A stretch of DNA of 64,000 nucleotides from Mytilus edulis (lineage: Eukaryota; Mollusca; Bivalvia; Mytilida; Mytilidae). Made by a program: the position numbers and the translations under genes. The notes under the pieces are model-generated. The model did not search any database. It worked only from the letters and a program-made list of their open reading frames with translations, and was not told the origin of the DNA. Positions within the stretch are counted from its first letter, which is position 1; each line of letters starts with the position of its first letter. The DNA lies in NCBI RefSeq assembly GCF_963676685.1, contig NC_092355.1:72693176-72757175 (forward strand), written 5' to 3'. This document shows positions 33,560-46,410 of this stretch, one piece after another.

Positions 33560-33984
33560 ACCAATTTAACGGAAAACCTCGAGTAATAAAAAAAACAGAA
33601 GATAAATATGTATTTGAATGTTATACGTTTATATTTGTATCGGTTCTAGACGCGGCACATTAAAAAAAAATATTCGTATCAATTCACGATCGTCACTATA
33701 ATAACGCAACAAAACCACGACTAGGAAAAAAAGAATACTATGCATCAAACTTCAAAATACTATTTTAGTAAGGTTTTTGTCTATAATTTACATGTATTCC
33801 ACATTTTATCATATAAAACACACCATTTAAGTTTACAAATGTCCTGACGACAATTTAAATCAGTGCTATTTGAGTCAAAGTAAGTGTCGATTTTTTTGTG
33901 ATACATTCTCGTGTCATTTGAAACATAATTTTACACATTTTATATGACATTCTGCAACGATCGGGTAACTACAAGTTCACAGTT

Positions 33985-34115
33985 GTGTTTTATCTACTAT
34001 TGTTTGTCTTTTAGCTGTTTTTCGTTGTTATTTGTCCATGGAATTGTCAGTTTGTTTTCGGCTTAGGCCTATAATTTTGAATTACCCGTTGGTTTATTTC
34101 GCCTGTCTGTAAATC
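33985..34115 (+). repeat. Diverged Naiad family-A tail
   Basis: 'tactattgtttgtcttttag', 'ccatggaattgtcagtttg' and 'gttggtttatttcgcctg' follow the family-A tail with many changes. Confidence 0.55.
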
Positions 34116-34394
34116 TCTAGATTGAATTTACATACCCTTGGGATGATGTAAACTTAAGTTAAAAAAACAAATCAAAAACAATAATACAGTGTGTTATCAG
34201 TACAACAAAAACAGCAAGGAAATCCGCGATAATTTTGTTTGCGTGCAAAAGTATAAATGAGTTTCTAATTCTTTGATCAACCTTTCTGTACCCATTGTTT
34301 AAGTTTAAAAAAAAATAATTGGGTTGTCGATGACCTCAGTAGATGAATGACCTAGTTAAAAGGTTATACTCGTGAAGCAATTAATACCAAAAGG

Positions 34395-35315
34395 ATAGGT
34401 AAAAAATAAACTGATGACGCCAAAGCAAAAAATGAAAAAGACCAAGACAAACAACAGTATACAGAACACAACATAAAGTTATTAAGACTGAGCATCATGA
34501 ACACCCGAAATACCAGGAATGAGCTCAATTACTCCGGAAGAGAAAGCAAATTCTGCTCCAAATAGCTCATATAAGTACAAACCCGGTTTTTTGTCTAATT
34601 GGATAGATCACATTCGGTGAAAAGCGGAAGGATTGTAGATACGACAACTCGAATATATCCGTCGTTATCTGTGATACAGATATTCAATAACGGTCAACCA
34701 AATCGTGAGGGCGTCTGTATGATTTTCTAAGGGATGATATCAACTTCACTTGGAACTCTTAGTTTAAAGCTTTATTATGAGCCACAACCCTCTATTCAGG
34801 AAATCCTGATAAACAATGCAATATCTTATCAACTGGGAGATTAATACTCCATGTGCAGGCGCTGCTGGAAAATTGCTATAAAGAAAAGGAAAGTTAACAT
34901 TTGGAAGCTGAAATCATCTCTCTTGTTGTAAAGTTGTTTTTATCCGACTATCGTTATCAATTTCTAGATGTAAGTCACTAAATGAGACAGACGTACCTGT
35001 ATCTGTTGTATAACCTTAATCTTTAGTGCGCTGGCATAGATGCGTTCAATTAGTCAACAAACTTACGTTGTCCTATATTTAGTAATGTCTGTGTCAGTTG
35101 GTCTTTTGTTTAGAGTTGTCTCTTCGGCAATCATATACATGCAAATTTTGTTCATGTGAATTTAAGGTGAATTTCACGTTAATCGAGCTTATATTACATT
35201 TTCTTATTTTTATATTAGAATAATTTAGTGAGAGGACAAAATATATATATAGCGGAACGTGAAGTTAAAGGATAACGCTAGCTTCTTTTTCATTCTTCTA
35301 TGTGGTCTTTTATTT
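34395..35315 (-). pseudogene. Degenerate Naiad family-A 3' half (RT end plus tail)
   Basis: On the minus strand 35300-34600 aligns with the RT from KKLALSFNFTFRYI onward (the YIDD position is altered to YIYI), through the 'gacttacatctagaaattgata' segment and the DDFSF region to the end. 34570-34395 is the family-A tail. Multiple stops and frameshifts are present. It is an old 5'-truncated copy. Confidence 0.75.
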
Positions 35316-35652
35316 ACATTTGTTGTCATATGATCAAGAGATGCACAAACTAAAAATGTGAATCTTATTGTTCTAAATATTTGGTAATTGAAGATAAAAT
35401 TTAAAAACACATTATTCCCAATATTCAATTGAGATTTTGAAAGATCTGGGGTCTGTTGTTCAACTTGTCGTTAAATTAAACGAGTCGTTAAATTTTACTA
35501 ATCACTGCGTTAAATTTAATCAGTCCATTATCATGTTGTTCAACTTGTCGTTAAATTTAACGAGTCGTTTAAAATTGTCAAAGTGTCGTTATATTTAATC
35601 GACCTCATTGAGGATGATTAAATTTTAATCAGTTGATTAACCTCAATCTAAG

Positions 35653-38439
35653 ATGGCTGTCAATGTTTTGTTTCAACCACCTGTTGTAAGAAGAGAGCGA
35701 CATTTTCGCGGTTTTGACCCTCTAGAAAGGGAATTTTCTGATGAGGAGCTAAGGCAGAGATATAGATTTGGCAGAGAGACCATTGGGTACCTGTCAGATT
35801 TAATGAGAGGGGATCTGGAGCGTGGGACAAACAAGGAGACAGCCCTTTCAGTGGAACAACAGGTTATGATTGCCTTGAGGTTTTATGGAAGTGGATCACA
35901 CTTGCAAGTAGTTGGGGACACGATGGGATTTGACAAGTCAACTGTGTCTCGGGTGATTGACCGTGTGACAGATTCATTAGTTGCCATGAAGGATGACTTC
36001 ATATCGTGGCCAGATAATCAGAGGAAGAATGTGATAAGGGCTGGTTTTTATGAAAAGGCTGGTTTTCCAAACGTGGTTGGATGCATTGACGGGACTCACA
36101 TACGGATTACTGGGCCTAGCATTGATGAACCAGCATTTGTTAACCGAAAGGGGTTCCATAGCATCAACGTACAAGCCATTTGTGACCATGAAGGTAATTT
36201 AAAACACTGTATTATACCTATTTTATGTTTACAACATGCTTTGTGTGCGTCCTTTTTCTTGACATCTTCATTCGTCCTTGACCATATATACATGGCTGGT
36301 TTTCTGTTGAACTGGTTTTCAGCTTATATGAAAATCGATGGATAAAGAAAGACAATCAATCTTGACATATACTTTCTATTGGATTCGTAGACTCGATCAT
36401 GAGTTGCTTTTTACCAGAGACATATATACACATAATTTGTCTCAGTTTTTACCGTTTCACTTTTAAATATGCTGAATCGAATGAACTGCTAAGAGTTTAT
36501 GAACATAAATTTATTGATCAAAATAGTTATAAAGATTTGCCCAACCACCCCTTATCTGCTTTAGGTAGAATTTGTCACAGTCAGGCTTATAAACTTGTGA
36601 AACGTCAACAAATAGTGTGCCCCATGTAGTTTGAAGAAATTCTAGATCTACCTCAAAATGTTTCTGTGAGAAGCCCCCCCCCCCCAAAAAAAAAAAACAA
36701 CTAAAAAAAAAACATACAAAACTGAAAAACACAAAACAAAAAAATAAGTGTCCAATCTGTCATCCAAATATCAAGTTCGCCTGCCCGTTCTTTTCGGTTG
36801 GGAAATAGTGACCAGTCCTTTAAAAATAAGCCAGTCATTGTTCAATATATTTTTTTAAAATGTTAAGTGAGCATATTACTTCGATCCTCGATGTATTGTT
36901 TATTTGAATTGTTTATACTATACATATTTTGCTTTCATCACATTGCAAATTCGGCTAATATTTTAATGACTCGAACTATAATGAACAAACTACATGCATG
37001 CACATAAAAGAAGATGTGGTAATGATTGCCAATGGGACATATCTCCACAAGAGATTAAATGACACAGAAATAAACAGCTTTGGGTCACCATATTTATTCA
37101 CAATCACTGACTCGCCGTTTGCCTTGACAAATGAATTATGGAACTACTTTTTTCCACTTTTTTAATTATCATATTTTTGTTTAAAGGTAGATTCACCAAC
37201 ATCAGTGCTAGGTGGCCAGGATCAGCACATGATTCTCACGTTTTCAGAACCTCAGCCATAGGACAACATCTTGAGAATGGATATCGAGGAATTGGACAAG
37301 GTGTATTGTTAGGAGACAGTGGCTATCCCTGCAGACAGTTTTTGCTGACAACATACAGACAACAAGCTGCTGGTAGAGGTCAAGCAAGGTTTAACAGAAG
37401 ACATTGCTCAACAAGGTCAACAATAGAAAGGACATTTGGAATATGGAAGAAGCGTTTTCACATTCTAGGATCAGAGGTACAATTCAATTCTTTACAAATA
37501 AATATAGTAGTAATATGAATATTTGACATGGTGTATGCCCTTATATTTTAAAAGTCATGTTTTTTTTCTTGTGAAACTGCTGTCTACTAAATCTCTTATT
37601 AGTACAGTTTTCGATTTCTCTTTTCAGTTAAGGTCTTCATAATGGTCCCCTTCTCTGTCTTTTGGTTATAGCTACTGTACGATTTTTTTTGCTGACCACA
37701 GTTTGGTTGCCTATAATTGCTTACATCCACTTCATTTTAACTTTGCAGGATACATACATTTAAGTTATAAAATTAACAATCACTCCAAATCTCCTTATTT
37801 TTATTACGTAATAAAACCCGAAAATAAAAAATGAAAAATCAGTTGTATATTAAAGGGCTGATAAAAATGACCTCAGTTAAATATCAAGCCAGGACAAGAA
37901 CACAATGATCGACAATTTATCACACAGATCAAAACCCTAAAATTATACGGATAACAGGGATCCAGTTGGAAAATTGGTAATGTTAGTTTGGTTACTTCAT
38001 GTAGTCCTGTTTGGGGTAACTGCTCCAAGTTAGTCATTACTGTAACTTTATTAAATCGTGAATGCTACAGTACATCATCAGTTGGACAGTTTGTTCAGCT
38101 TTATGTCTGATTTGGTCCTTTTTTTAATTAAATTATAGTGTTTTTGTAATAAATTTACTTATTCATGAGCAATGTTAATTCATGCTACATACAAATAGTA
38201 ATTCTGTCACACTTTAAAATAAACGTTTTTAAACTGTATTCCAGATCTGAATGAAACCTGATAAAGCTTGCAGAATCATCATTGCTTGTGGTATTCTGCA
38301 CAATATTGCCATCATACGGAATTAACCTGAAGTTGCAGAAGAACAATTGATTGACAATCAACCTCAGATGCCACCCTATAATGGTCCACAGGACGGAAAA
38401 GGCATACGGGACCATTTTGCTACCACTTTTTTTGCCTAA
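35653..38439 (+). pseudogene. Harbinger (HARBI1-like) DDE transposase gene
   Basis: Three exons: 35653-36193, 37187-37476 and 38245-38439, with GT-AG borders and matching phases (1, 0). The DDE residues sit in VGCIDGTHI (Asp146), LLGDSGYPC (Asp224) and STIERTFG (Glu261). An N-terminal helix-turn-helix-like region around residues 65-110 includes [12 protein letters not shown]. Exon 3 encodes the usual C-terminal helix (KACRIIIACGILHNIA) but has TGA at 38248-38250 and TAA at 38323-38325 in frame. Translation would stop after about 278 residues, missing the conserved end, so the copy is probably inactive though only lightly decayed. Exon 1 starts at the first ATG after the subterminal repeats. 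Confidence 0.8.
37008..37095 (+). repeat. Family-D repeat in transposase intron
   Basis: 'agaagatgtggtaatgattgcc' region and 'aacagctttgggtcacca'. Inserted in intron 1 of the Harbinger transposase gene. Confidence 0.6.
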
Positions 38440-38667
38440 TAAATTGCATGTTTTTATTTTTCCATATTTTCATAAATTGTCTTTCATTAAAAAAATGAGG
38501 AAATTTGAAAATAGTAACAAATCTTTGTATGATCAGTTTGACAATGTGTTGAGACAGGAAGTGTGCATTTTCGCGACTTCAATACTGGTATAGTAAATGG
38601 TGAGCAGTTAGTCGCCTATGAAATCAAAAACCCAGTAGCCAGGAAACTGTTTTTCAGTACAAGAATA

Positions 38668-38790
38668 AGAATATGTGGTATGATTGCCAATTGATTATAT
38701 CAATTACCATATGGAAAAAAAATTATTATTTAAATGCCCAAAAAAGGCACAAGCCATGGCCGACAGTGCAAGGACTGTATAGCCAAGCAA
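38668..38790 (+). repeat. Family-D repeat between the Harbinger genes
   Basis: 'gaatatgtggtatgattgcc' followed by a diverged body. It lies in the gap between the two convergent genes. Confidence 0.5.
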
Positions 38791-38983
38791 GGTCATTTAA
38801 AATTTTTTGATTCATGTATCACTTATTATTTTTTGAATGATGGAGGTGCAATATGTGGCTAAATTGTAATTACTGGTCTATTTTCCTTTACATAGGAGTG
38901 TGCACACAAAATTAAATGAATGTGTTGGCCTCATAGTAATTTCTGAAATACAAATCAACAATATAACAATGAATTTAATACAT

Positions 38984-41165
38984 TTAATACATAGAGGCAA
39001 GTGCCTGAGAGAGTGTAACTGGTTCAGAATTGCCACCCACTAACTTCTGCAACAGCTCAATTTGTAGTTCCAGTTTGTTCCTCTCCAAGTCCATATGCAC
39101 TTTCTGCTTCTCTTGGATTTATAGTTTACCTTGCAGTGCACGATACTGCATGTCGTGAATATCCTGCACTGTTACCTTTTTCAAAGGTGTTCTCACTGTC
39201 CTACAAATAATAAAAACATAATGAATTCTGTAAAAGATCGATTAAATTTACATCTCTTTTTATTGATCGATTCAACGTCATAGTTCCATCAAATAACCAG
39301 TCAGAATATGTCACGTTTTCCGGCTTGAAATATGTGAATAGGTGGGGGAAACTGTCAGAAAAATATATGAAAATGTAAAAAAAGAAAACTTGAAGTATTG
39401 ACCAAATAATCTAGCGGAACCTGTTTCCACAACACATTTTCAAAGAGTTCTTGTATACATCCCCATAGTACGGTAGAAAAATATTTTTTTTTAAATCTAA
39501 AATTTCGGGAAAATATTCATTCTACTTATTTTTGTTGAAGGTGGCTTACGGTGACCTTCAGTTGTTAATTTCTGGTCTCTTGTGGGGAGCTGTCTCATTG
39601 GCAATTATACCACATCTTCTTTTTTTACATTTACAACTTACTTCTGCTTATCTGTCCTATCTGTTTGTTCTTGAATATGTGGAACGACTGTTTGTGTCAG
39701 GATGGGGTCATATCCTGAAAGCAGAGACGGACTTGGTGGACTGGAGGGGGGTGGACTGTCCCTTATCAGAGATGCTGCAGATTCATACAAATCCTGGCTG
39801 GCATCTTCTTCCGGCAAAGTGGCATTGATAGATGGTTGATCTGTAATAAATGAGAACAAAATTATTCGTTGATACTGTGTTTGGGTATATTTTATTAATT
39901 CTAAAGGGGGGGGGGGTGCAATTGAAAAGGCATACTATCATCATTCAATTAAATTCAGATACAATTACTTTAAATTTCAAGATAAAAATATTGCACAAGA
40001 CTAATTAAGACCCTATTTCAACCCTTTTCAGATTATCAAGGGTCTCAGCTATAAACTAATATGTGTTCCTGTCTAGGTTCAGTCTGATCAACTTTATTCC
40101 GGATTTATGACAACCAGTCCGTATCTGTTTTAATATTATAAATCATGACTGGTTTTCGGTCGAAATTAGCTATTGCGGTTCCCTTTAATCAATCAACAGA
40201 TACCAGTTTAAAGACGACTTGGCGGGCACCTGCAGCCACTTGTGAACTAATGTTGAAAATAATACTTTAAAACTGTTATCAGTTTAAGCAAATGCAATAT
40301 TGCAATAGTATATCAAGTGGAAAACCTTCAAACCAACAAGAAACACGTTGGCAATCATTTAATGATCGAAAATATTGGTTAAAATAAATTGTTATCAGTC
40401 ACGTGATATCAGTTGGGAATTCCCCTACTTGTTGTGACGGCGGAGCAGACGAAACTTTTACCAAAATTTAAGAAAGGAAACTATGTATCCCGGTATTAAA
40501 AAGGATACAAATATTTGTGTTAATTTCATTGAAAATTAACAATAACAATAAAAAGAACCTTCAAAACAAAATTTAGCCAAAAAATGTTTGTTTTTATATG
40601 ATAAATAAAAACATGTTAAGTGAAACTGATCAAGTTACTTTTTACAAAGTTCAATAAGAAGGGTAGAGCCTTGAGAAGTTCTAATTAAGGGGAAAACACA
40701 TTTGGGGATTTATTTCAAAGTGTTAAAAAATATTTACTTACTTGTCTGGAATGATTCAGTTTCAAGTCCACCCTGAATCCCCCTGAAGCTGGTGGTGTCC
40801 TTCATAAGATGAATAACTTTTTCTACTGCAGAGCTAGGTTGTTTTGGAGCTGGTCCTCCCCCAGTTTTGAACAACTCACTCCTGTGAGTTGTGTACACAG
40901 CCTTGGCCACTCTTGTGGTATTCCTCCACTTGTTCCTAACTTCTGTGGCTGTACGGATGGCAACTCCAAGAGAATTGACTTTTATGGCTATGTCATCCCA
41001 TACCTTCTTCTTCAACTGGTTGGTCACTGTATTAGTAAGTTTTCCATTAATTACACTAGAGTGTTTCTCTACTAGTTGCTGGATGAGGTCTTCCTCTGCC
41101 ACAGTGAAGTTGGTCTTCTTCAGTCTTTTAAGTTTACTTGGGTTTTGTTCAGTAGATTCAGCCAT
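38984..41165 (-). pseudogene. Harbinger Myb/SANT-like partner gene
   Basis: Three exons on the minus strand: 41165-40742, 39840-39642 and 39200-38984, with GT-AG borders and agreeing phases (1, 2). Residues ~19-95 form a Myb/SANT-like DNA-binding domain (NFTVAEEDLIQQLVEKH, then VWDDIAIKVNS, then VRNKWRNT). Exon 2 is acidic then Ser/Pro-rich. Exon 3 is a charged coiled-coil-like stretch (MDLERNKLELQIELLQKL). In Harbinger elements this protein binds the transposon ends and carries the transposase to the nucleus. One in-frame TAA at 39121-39119 in exon 3 breaks it. The final stop is at 38986-38984. Confidence 0.78.
39536..39640 (-). repeat. Family-D repeat in Myb-gene intron
   Basis: 'gtggggagctgtctcattgg' and 'caattataccacatcttc' are the reverse complement of the family-D start. 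It abuts the exon-2 donor region. Confidence 0.55.
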
Positions 41166-41739
41166 TGTTGTACAGACAGGATGCTCCAGAACAATGCATG
41201 ATGGGTTGGTTTTATTTAATCACTTGATTAATCAGTTGATTAAATTTTAACGCATTGATTAATCAGTTGATTAAATTTCAATTCATTGATTATTTAATCG
41301 ACACGTTAAATATTGTTGAACAACAGAAAATAAACGACTCGTTATGTAACGAATGGTTAAAAGATTTAATGACTCGTTAAATTTAATCAATCGTTAAAAT
41401 AACGACAAGTTGAACAACAGACCCCTGTAGGAATCGAATGTATGGACATGAACATAAACTTTTTGTTCAACTGGTTTTACTTTTAATAGACAAGCACCCA
41501 CTTTCCCGGGGATATAATTCTACACTATAAATATCCTTTTATTTAATTGGAGATATATCATAGATTTTTCCAATGTGAAATATTCCCAATTCTGTAGGCT
41601 GGTGCCTGCTGGGATGCCATTTTGGCCTGACTTTTTTTCAGTTTGAACGAAAGAGCTACAACGTGTTATTATGGAACGCCACAGCTGTCTTATGTGGAAC
41701 TCTGATATTACTTTATGTTGTTTTATCATTACTTAATAA

Positions 41740-42225
41740 TAGTTTGTCTTTATTTGATATGGTTTTGACATTACGTAATGATGTTTTAATATAACTCAAT
41801 ATGGAATAGTCATTACTTAATGATATTTTGATATTACACGGTCTTGTTTCGTATTGACTTGATATAGTTTTGTCATTACTCAATATGGTTTTGTCATTAC
41901 TCGATGTGGTTTCACCATTATTTGATATGCTTGTGTCATAAGTCTATGTGGTTTTATCATTAATTGATGTGTATGTGACTCAACGTAATGAAGTTGTTTG
42001 TCTATTCTTTGTATGGGTTTAACATTACGTAATGATGTTTCAAAATTTGACCATGTTACACTGCTTGATGTGTTTGTTTCATTATTTGATGTGGTCTTAT
42101 CATTCTTTGATGTGGTCTTGTCATTCTTTGATGTGGTTCTGTCATTCTTTGATGTGATTATCCCATTACTTGATGAGGTAAAACCACGTGACCAATTCGG
42201 AAAAACCTGTTCTATTTTTAGATAG
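41740..42225. repeat. Degenerate ~20-bp periodic array (left arm)
   Basis: Many copies of words such as 'tcattacttgatgtggtttt' and 'tcattctttgatgtggtc', with several palindromic 'attacgtaatg' sites. Open frames on either strand across it (Thr/Ser/Lys/Asn repeats) only reflect the repeat. Confidence 0.8.
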
Positions 42226-43619
42226 ATTTCCATATTGTATGTGCCTTGAATGCATTTGGCCATCCATCTAATTAGTGTTCAAATTAAAGTTCGGGTTACT
42301 GTTTGAGTTAAACTTTTAGTTAGTTTTCGAATTTAGGTCATACTTATAATTAAAGTTTATCTTAGCCTTTAGTTTCAAGTTGGACTTCCAGTTTGAGTCA
42401 CATTTAAAGGCGGAGTTCTAGTTACAACTTTGAATTTGAGTTACTTCTTGAGGTAGAGTTTAGTAAGATTCGAATTTAAGTCTAATTTTTATTAATTAAG
42501 ATTTCGAGTTGAAATTCGAGCTATTTTAAATGTCTTTTTGATTTCGTAATTAAATTTTTTATCGCGGAACAAGGGCTTTTACTCGGGCTTTATAAAACGC
42601 AACATAGGAGTTGAAATAAAGTTAATGTGGTGTGATTGCCAATGAGACATTTATCCACCAGAGTTTAAATGCAGTGGGTGTAAGAAATCATATATAGGCA
42701 ACCGTACAGCCTTCAACACTCCGTATAGTCAGCTACAAAAGGCCACAATGCACAATGTAAAAGAAAATCTATTTTTTTAACAGATTTTAATATGTCGTTT
42801 TTTTTTAATGTGCTTTAGATGGGTATCGCCAAAGTTAAAAATCAAATTAAAGTTCGAGTGGTTGTTCAGAGTATTTGGTATGAAAAAGGGGAACGGCAGA
42901 CAATAATAAAAAAATAAATTCCTAAAAATTTTACAGTATTTTGGACATAACTGGGATATCCCCAAAGTTTGGTCCTGTTATTCGATTTATAAGTTTTCAA
43001 ATAGAAGCAGTATTATAATAAATTTGTAAAATATTGCTGCTTTCAGTGCAAAAGCGTAATGTTGATCGGCTGTACATTCATCGGTCAAAAAAAAATAAAA
43101 AATGTTTTTCTGTAGATGCTTTTTCTTGATATTGAGGAAAAACTCCTATACAAGTTTTAAAACACTTCATGGAGGTAATAAATTCATCATGTCAAAACAG
43201 TTTTATTCGGTTTTATTTTACTTAAACAAAACTGTATGGTTTTCAACAATGAACAAAACCCATACCCCATAGTAAGCTATAAAAGGTTCCGAAATGACGC
43301 GTCTTTCGATGACTTTGTTGTGTCTCACTACCGCTACATTTATGTCGCAGGCTCGACACAAATCAAAAGACTAATACTTTTTTGATAAAAGATAAGACAC
43401 TTCAAATCAACTCACATTTAAGTCACAGGAAAATCGGAGGAGGGGGGCTCGGACTAAGCGACAAAGCATCAATACTATACAATAAGAATTCTTTAAAAAC
43501 AAATTAATGATCATTTGAACATATATACGAATATTAATCTTTTACTTTTAATCAATTGAATTCTCTGATCTACCTTGCACTAATTGAAAAATAAACTTTT
43601 TGGAATATCTGTTTCACAT

Positions 43620-43800
43620 TTGACGGCGAACATGTTCCAGTTGTCGTAACCATAATTCCTTCATCTTTTACTCGAATGTGAACTTCCAAATAAGACCAAA
43701 TCACTCGGTTTGTAATTTCGCAAATAACACGACGGATGCCACACGTTGAGCAGTATCTCCTTACCTTTCTGGGGAACCCGAGATCACCCCGATGGATTAA
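43620..43800 (+). repeat. Diverged Naiad family-A 3' region
   Basis: 'aataacacgacggatgccac' region, 'gagcagtatctccttacc' and 'aacccgagatcaccccg' follow the order of 9565-9650. Confidence 0.6.
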
Positions 43801-43924
43801 AATAACCCAGTCATACCGATCTATTGAGCCAGTCAATTGAAATGTTTTTTTAGCCACCACAACTTTACAGCAACTGAAAGTTAGGGGCATAGTGTTTAAC
43901 ATTTGTCCATCCGTCCGTCTTTCC

Positions 43925-44260
43925 GTCCCGTTATGGGTATATGGTTATTCCGCATAACTCCTAACAGTTTGAATCTTAGGAAGTTTTCTCTTTACTGTCT
44001 GTTTGTACATATATTGTAGGTGTGCTGCATGTGGTCAGGGTTTTATTTTGCTCTTCGGGAGAAAGTTGAACTTTGTCATTTTGGGGAAATTTACTTGCAT
44101 AAGTAGGGCGTTTCCAGATAACTCCTTCTACAGATTGAATTCTAGGAATTTATCACATTGCTAGCTGTTTTGATGGTGTGCATGTGGTCAGTGTTTTTTC
44201 TTTTTATTGTTTTTCCTCTTTTGGGAGAAAAATTGAACTTTTTTTTTTTTTTGGGGTATA
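43925..44260. repeat. Two-copy tandem repeat, ~180-bp unit
   Basis: 'ataactcct...gattgaatctaggaa...tgcatgtggtcagggtttt...gggagaaa..ttgaactt' occurs twice with divergence (about 43955-44075 and 44118-44240). Confidence 0.6.
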
Positions 44261-45124
44261 AGCGGTTAAATGTAAGTGGAGTGCGGGGCATCGATTTGTC
44301 TAGTTTACATTTTTTTCATGTGTTGTGCTGTTTCACTACTGTAACAATTCGATGTTCTCTCACATACATGTTAAACTTAGTTTCTATATGTACCTGACCC
44401 AAGTCAGGAGCACGAAGTTCAATTGTTGTCTTTGTATACATATGTGTCATATTTGTTTTTTTTTTGTAAAATATACCGTTAGTTTTTCGTTTGATTTTTT
44501 TTCACAAAGTGCATGGTGGCCTTTTGTAGCTGAATATACGGATTTTTGAAGGCTGTACGGTTGCCGATATACGATTTCTTACATCCACTGCATTTAAACT
44601 CTGGTGGATAGTTGTCTCATTGGCAATCACACCACATCTAACTTTATTTCAACTCCTATGTTGCGTTTTGTATACTGCAACATGGTTTATTTAGTACGCA
44701 TATCCCGGAGCCCTCTTTTCGGAAGCCCGAGCAAAAGCCCTTGTTCCGCGATAGAAAACTTAATTACAAACTGAAAAACATATATAAAATAGCTCGAATT
44801 TCAGCATGAAATCTTGATAAATCTAAATGAGACTTAAATTCGAATCCAACTCAAACTCTACCTCAAGAAGTGACTTAAATTCAAAGTTGTAACTAGAACT
44901 CTGCATTTAAATGTGACTCAAACTCGAAGTCCAACTCGAAAATCAATTCTACAACTAGAACTTTAAGTATGACTTTCATTCGAAAACTAACTCAAAGTTT
45001 AACTTAAACAGTAATCCGAACTTTAATTCGAACACTAATTAGATGGATGGCCAAGCGCTTTATAAAAGGCACATACAACATGGAAATCTATCTAAACAAC
45101 ATGGAAATCTATCTAAACATAGAA

Positions 45125-45605
45125 CAGGTTTTTCCGAATTGGTCACATGGTTTTACCTCATCAAGTAATGGGATAACCACATCAAAGAATGACAAGACCA
45201 CATCAAATAATGCAACAAACACATCAAGTAGTGTAAAATAGTCAAATTTTGAAACATCATTACGTAATGTTTAAACCATATAAAGAATAGACAAATCATC
45301 ATAACAAAATCACATCATGTAATGAAACAATTACATTACGTTAAGTCACATACACATCAAGTAATGTTAAAATCACAGTGACTAATGTTACAACCATATT
45401 AAATAATGGTGAAACCACATCGAGTAATGACAAAACCAAATTGAGAAATAACAAAACTATATCAAGTCAATACGAAACCATATCGTGTAATATCGAAATA
45501 TTATTAAGTAATGACTATTCCATATTGAGTCATATTAAAACATCATTACGTAATGTCAAAACCATATCAAATTAAGACAAACTATTATTAAGTAATGATA
45601 AAACA
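45125..45605. repeat. Degenerate ~20-bp periodic array (right arm)
   Basis: Inverted counterpart of 41740-42225, with 'accacatcaaataatg', 'acatcattacgtaatgt' and 'accatatcaagt' words. Confidence 0.8.
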
Positions 45606-46198
45606 ACATAAAGTAATATCAGAGTTTCACATAAGACAGCTGTGGCGTTTCATATGTTATAGTATCATCAGCCATCAGAAAGGCTGCAATTCAGATATAT
45701 AACTCCGTTTTGAACAAAAGATTATATTTGATAAGACAAAACTGTACAAGTTGTCAAACAAGTTTCAGACTTTATAAAGAGATCTAAAGATTTCTCGTTG
45801 TACACTATTAATAGGTAAGCGGACAGAAAGTCACAAATTCGATAGCAAAAAAAGTCATTACACACACACCTTTTTTGATTTGTATTAAGACATCTGAAAA
45901 AGTTCTTGAAATAATTTCTTTTTATGTCATATATTCATTTTCGAGTTTTGAAAATTATTCATAGCCTTTATTAATGAAAGAAAATAGATATTCATTTATA
46001 CAAAGAAAATATTTATTGACCCCATGAAGCCATTTAGGTACCAAAGTTCTTTGCCAAATGGTCTTTGTAACACCCATTTTAGAATATGTGTGTGAAATAT
46101 GTTGTCTTATATATAATAGTTCAATTATTTGGTTTTGGAAATCTAGTGTTTCTTCACTGTGTCTTACATGTTTTAACTACCCCGACAAAATTTTGTTT

Positions 46199-46315
46199 TA
46201 TAAAAGATATGATTTTTCATTTCCTATCGTAAATTATCAATTTTTAGATAGTGACGTTCCCTTGTTGTATGTGTCTGATTGACACATTCCCCATTTCCAT
46301 ACTCAATTTTATTAG
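46199..46315 (+). pseudogene. Naiad RT fragment joined to a family-B 3' terminus
   Basis: Encodes YDFSFPIVNYQFLDSDVP, which matches FSFPIVNYPFLDGDVP of the family-B RT. It is followed directly by 'acacattccccatttccat', the extreme 3' end of family B. About 1 kb of element is missing between the two parts (internal deletion). Confidence 0.75.
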
Positions 46316-46410
46316 ACTCAATGGTATCTAAAATTCGGTACTGTAACGGCAATCAACAGACAGAAAAAAGGTAGAATTTCTGTTTATTTAAAAAAAATAT
46401 ACATACAAAT

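Larger units (their letters stand above)
35449..41424. mobile_element. PIF/Harbinger transposon, nearly complete
   Basis: Terminal inverted repeats begin GGGTCTGTTGTTCAACTTGT at both ends, perfect for ~25 bp. The element is flanked by CTG on each side (35446-35448 and 41425-41427), matching the 3-bp CWG duplication known for animal Harbinger elements. Subterminal DNA at both ends is rich in 'gttaaattta' and 'cgagtcgtta' words. It carries two convergent genes: a DDE transposase (plus) and a Myb/SANT-like protein (minus), the normal Harbinger pair. Fragments of repeat family D have landed in it at ~37008, ~38668 and ~39536. Confidence 0.88.
41660..45650. mobile_element. ~4-kb foldback element with ~1.1-kb inverted arms
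   Basis: The left arm (41660-42765) and right arm (44535-45650) are inverted copies. The outer match is 'acgccacagctgtcttatgtg' versus its complement at ~45620-45645. The middle match is 'gatggatggcca' region near 42260 and 45045. The inner match is 'cgcggaacaagggcttttactcgggct' region near 42565 and 44715. The ~1.8-kb centre holds a family-A tail and a two-copy tandem repeat and no transposase. Ends are imprecise and no target duplication was found. Superfamily unknown. Confidence 0.7.

Noticed and set aside
35977..36293. Minus-strand frames inside the transposase exon
   Set aside because: Shadows of the plus-strand Harbinger transposase, which carries the recognised DDE motifs.
41880..42263. 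Frames with Thr-Ser-Lys-Asn repeats at 41880-42263 and 45047-45575
   Set aside because: They come from the degenerate ~20-bp DNA array. The same array is open by chance on both strands and in both arms.
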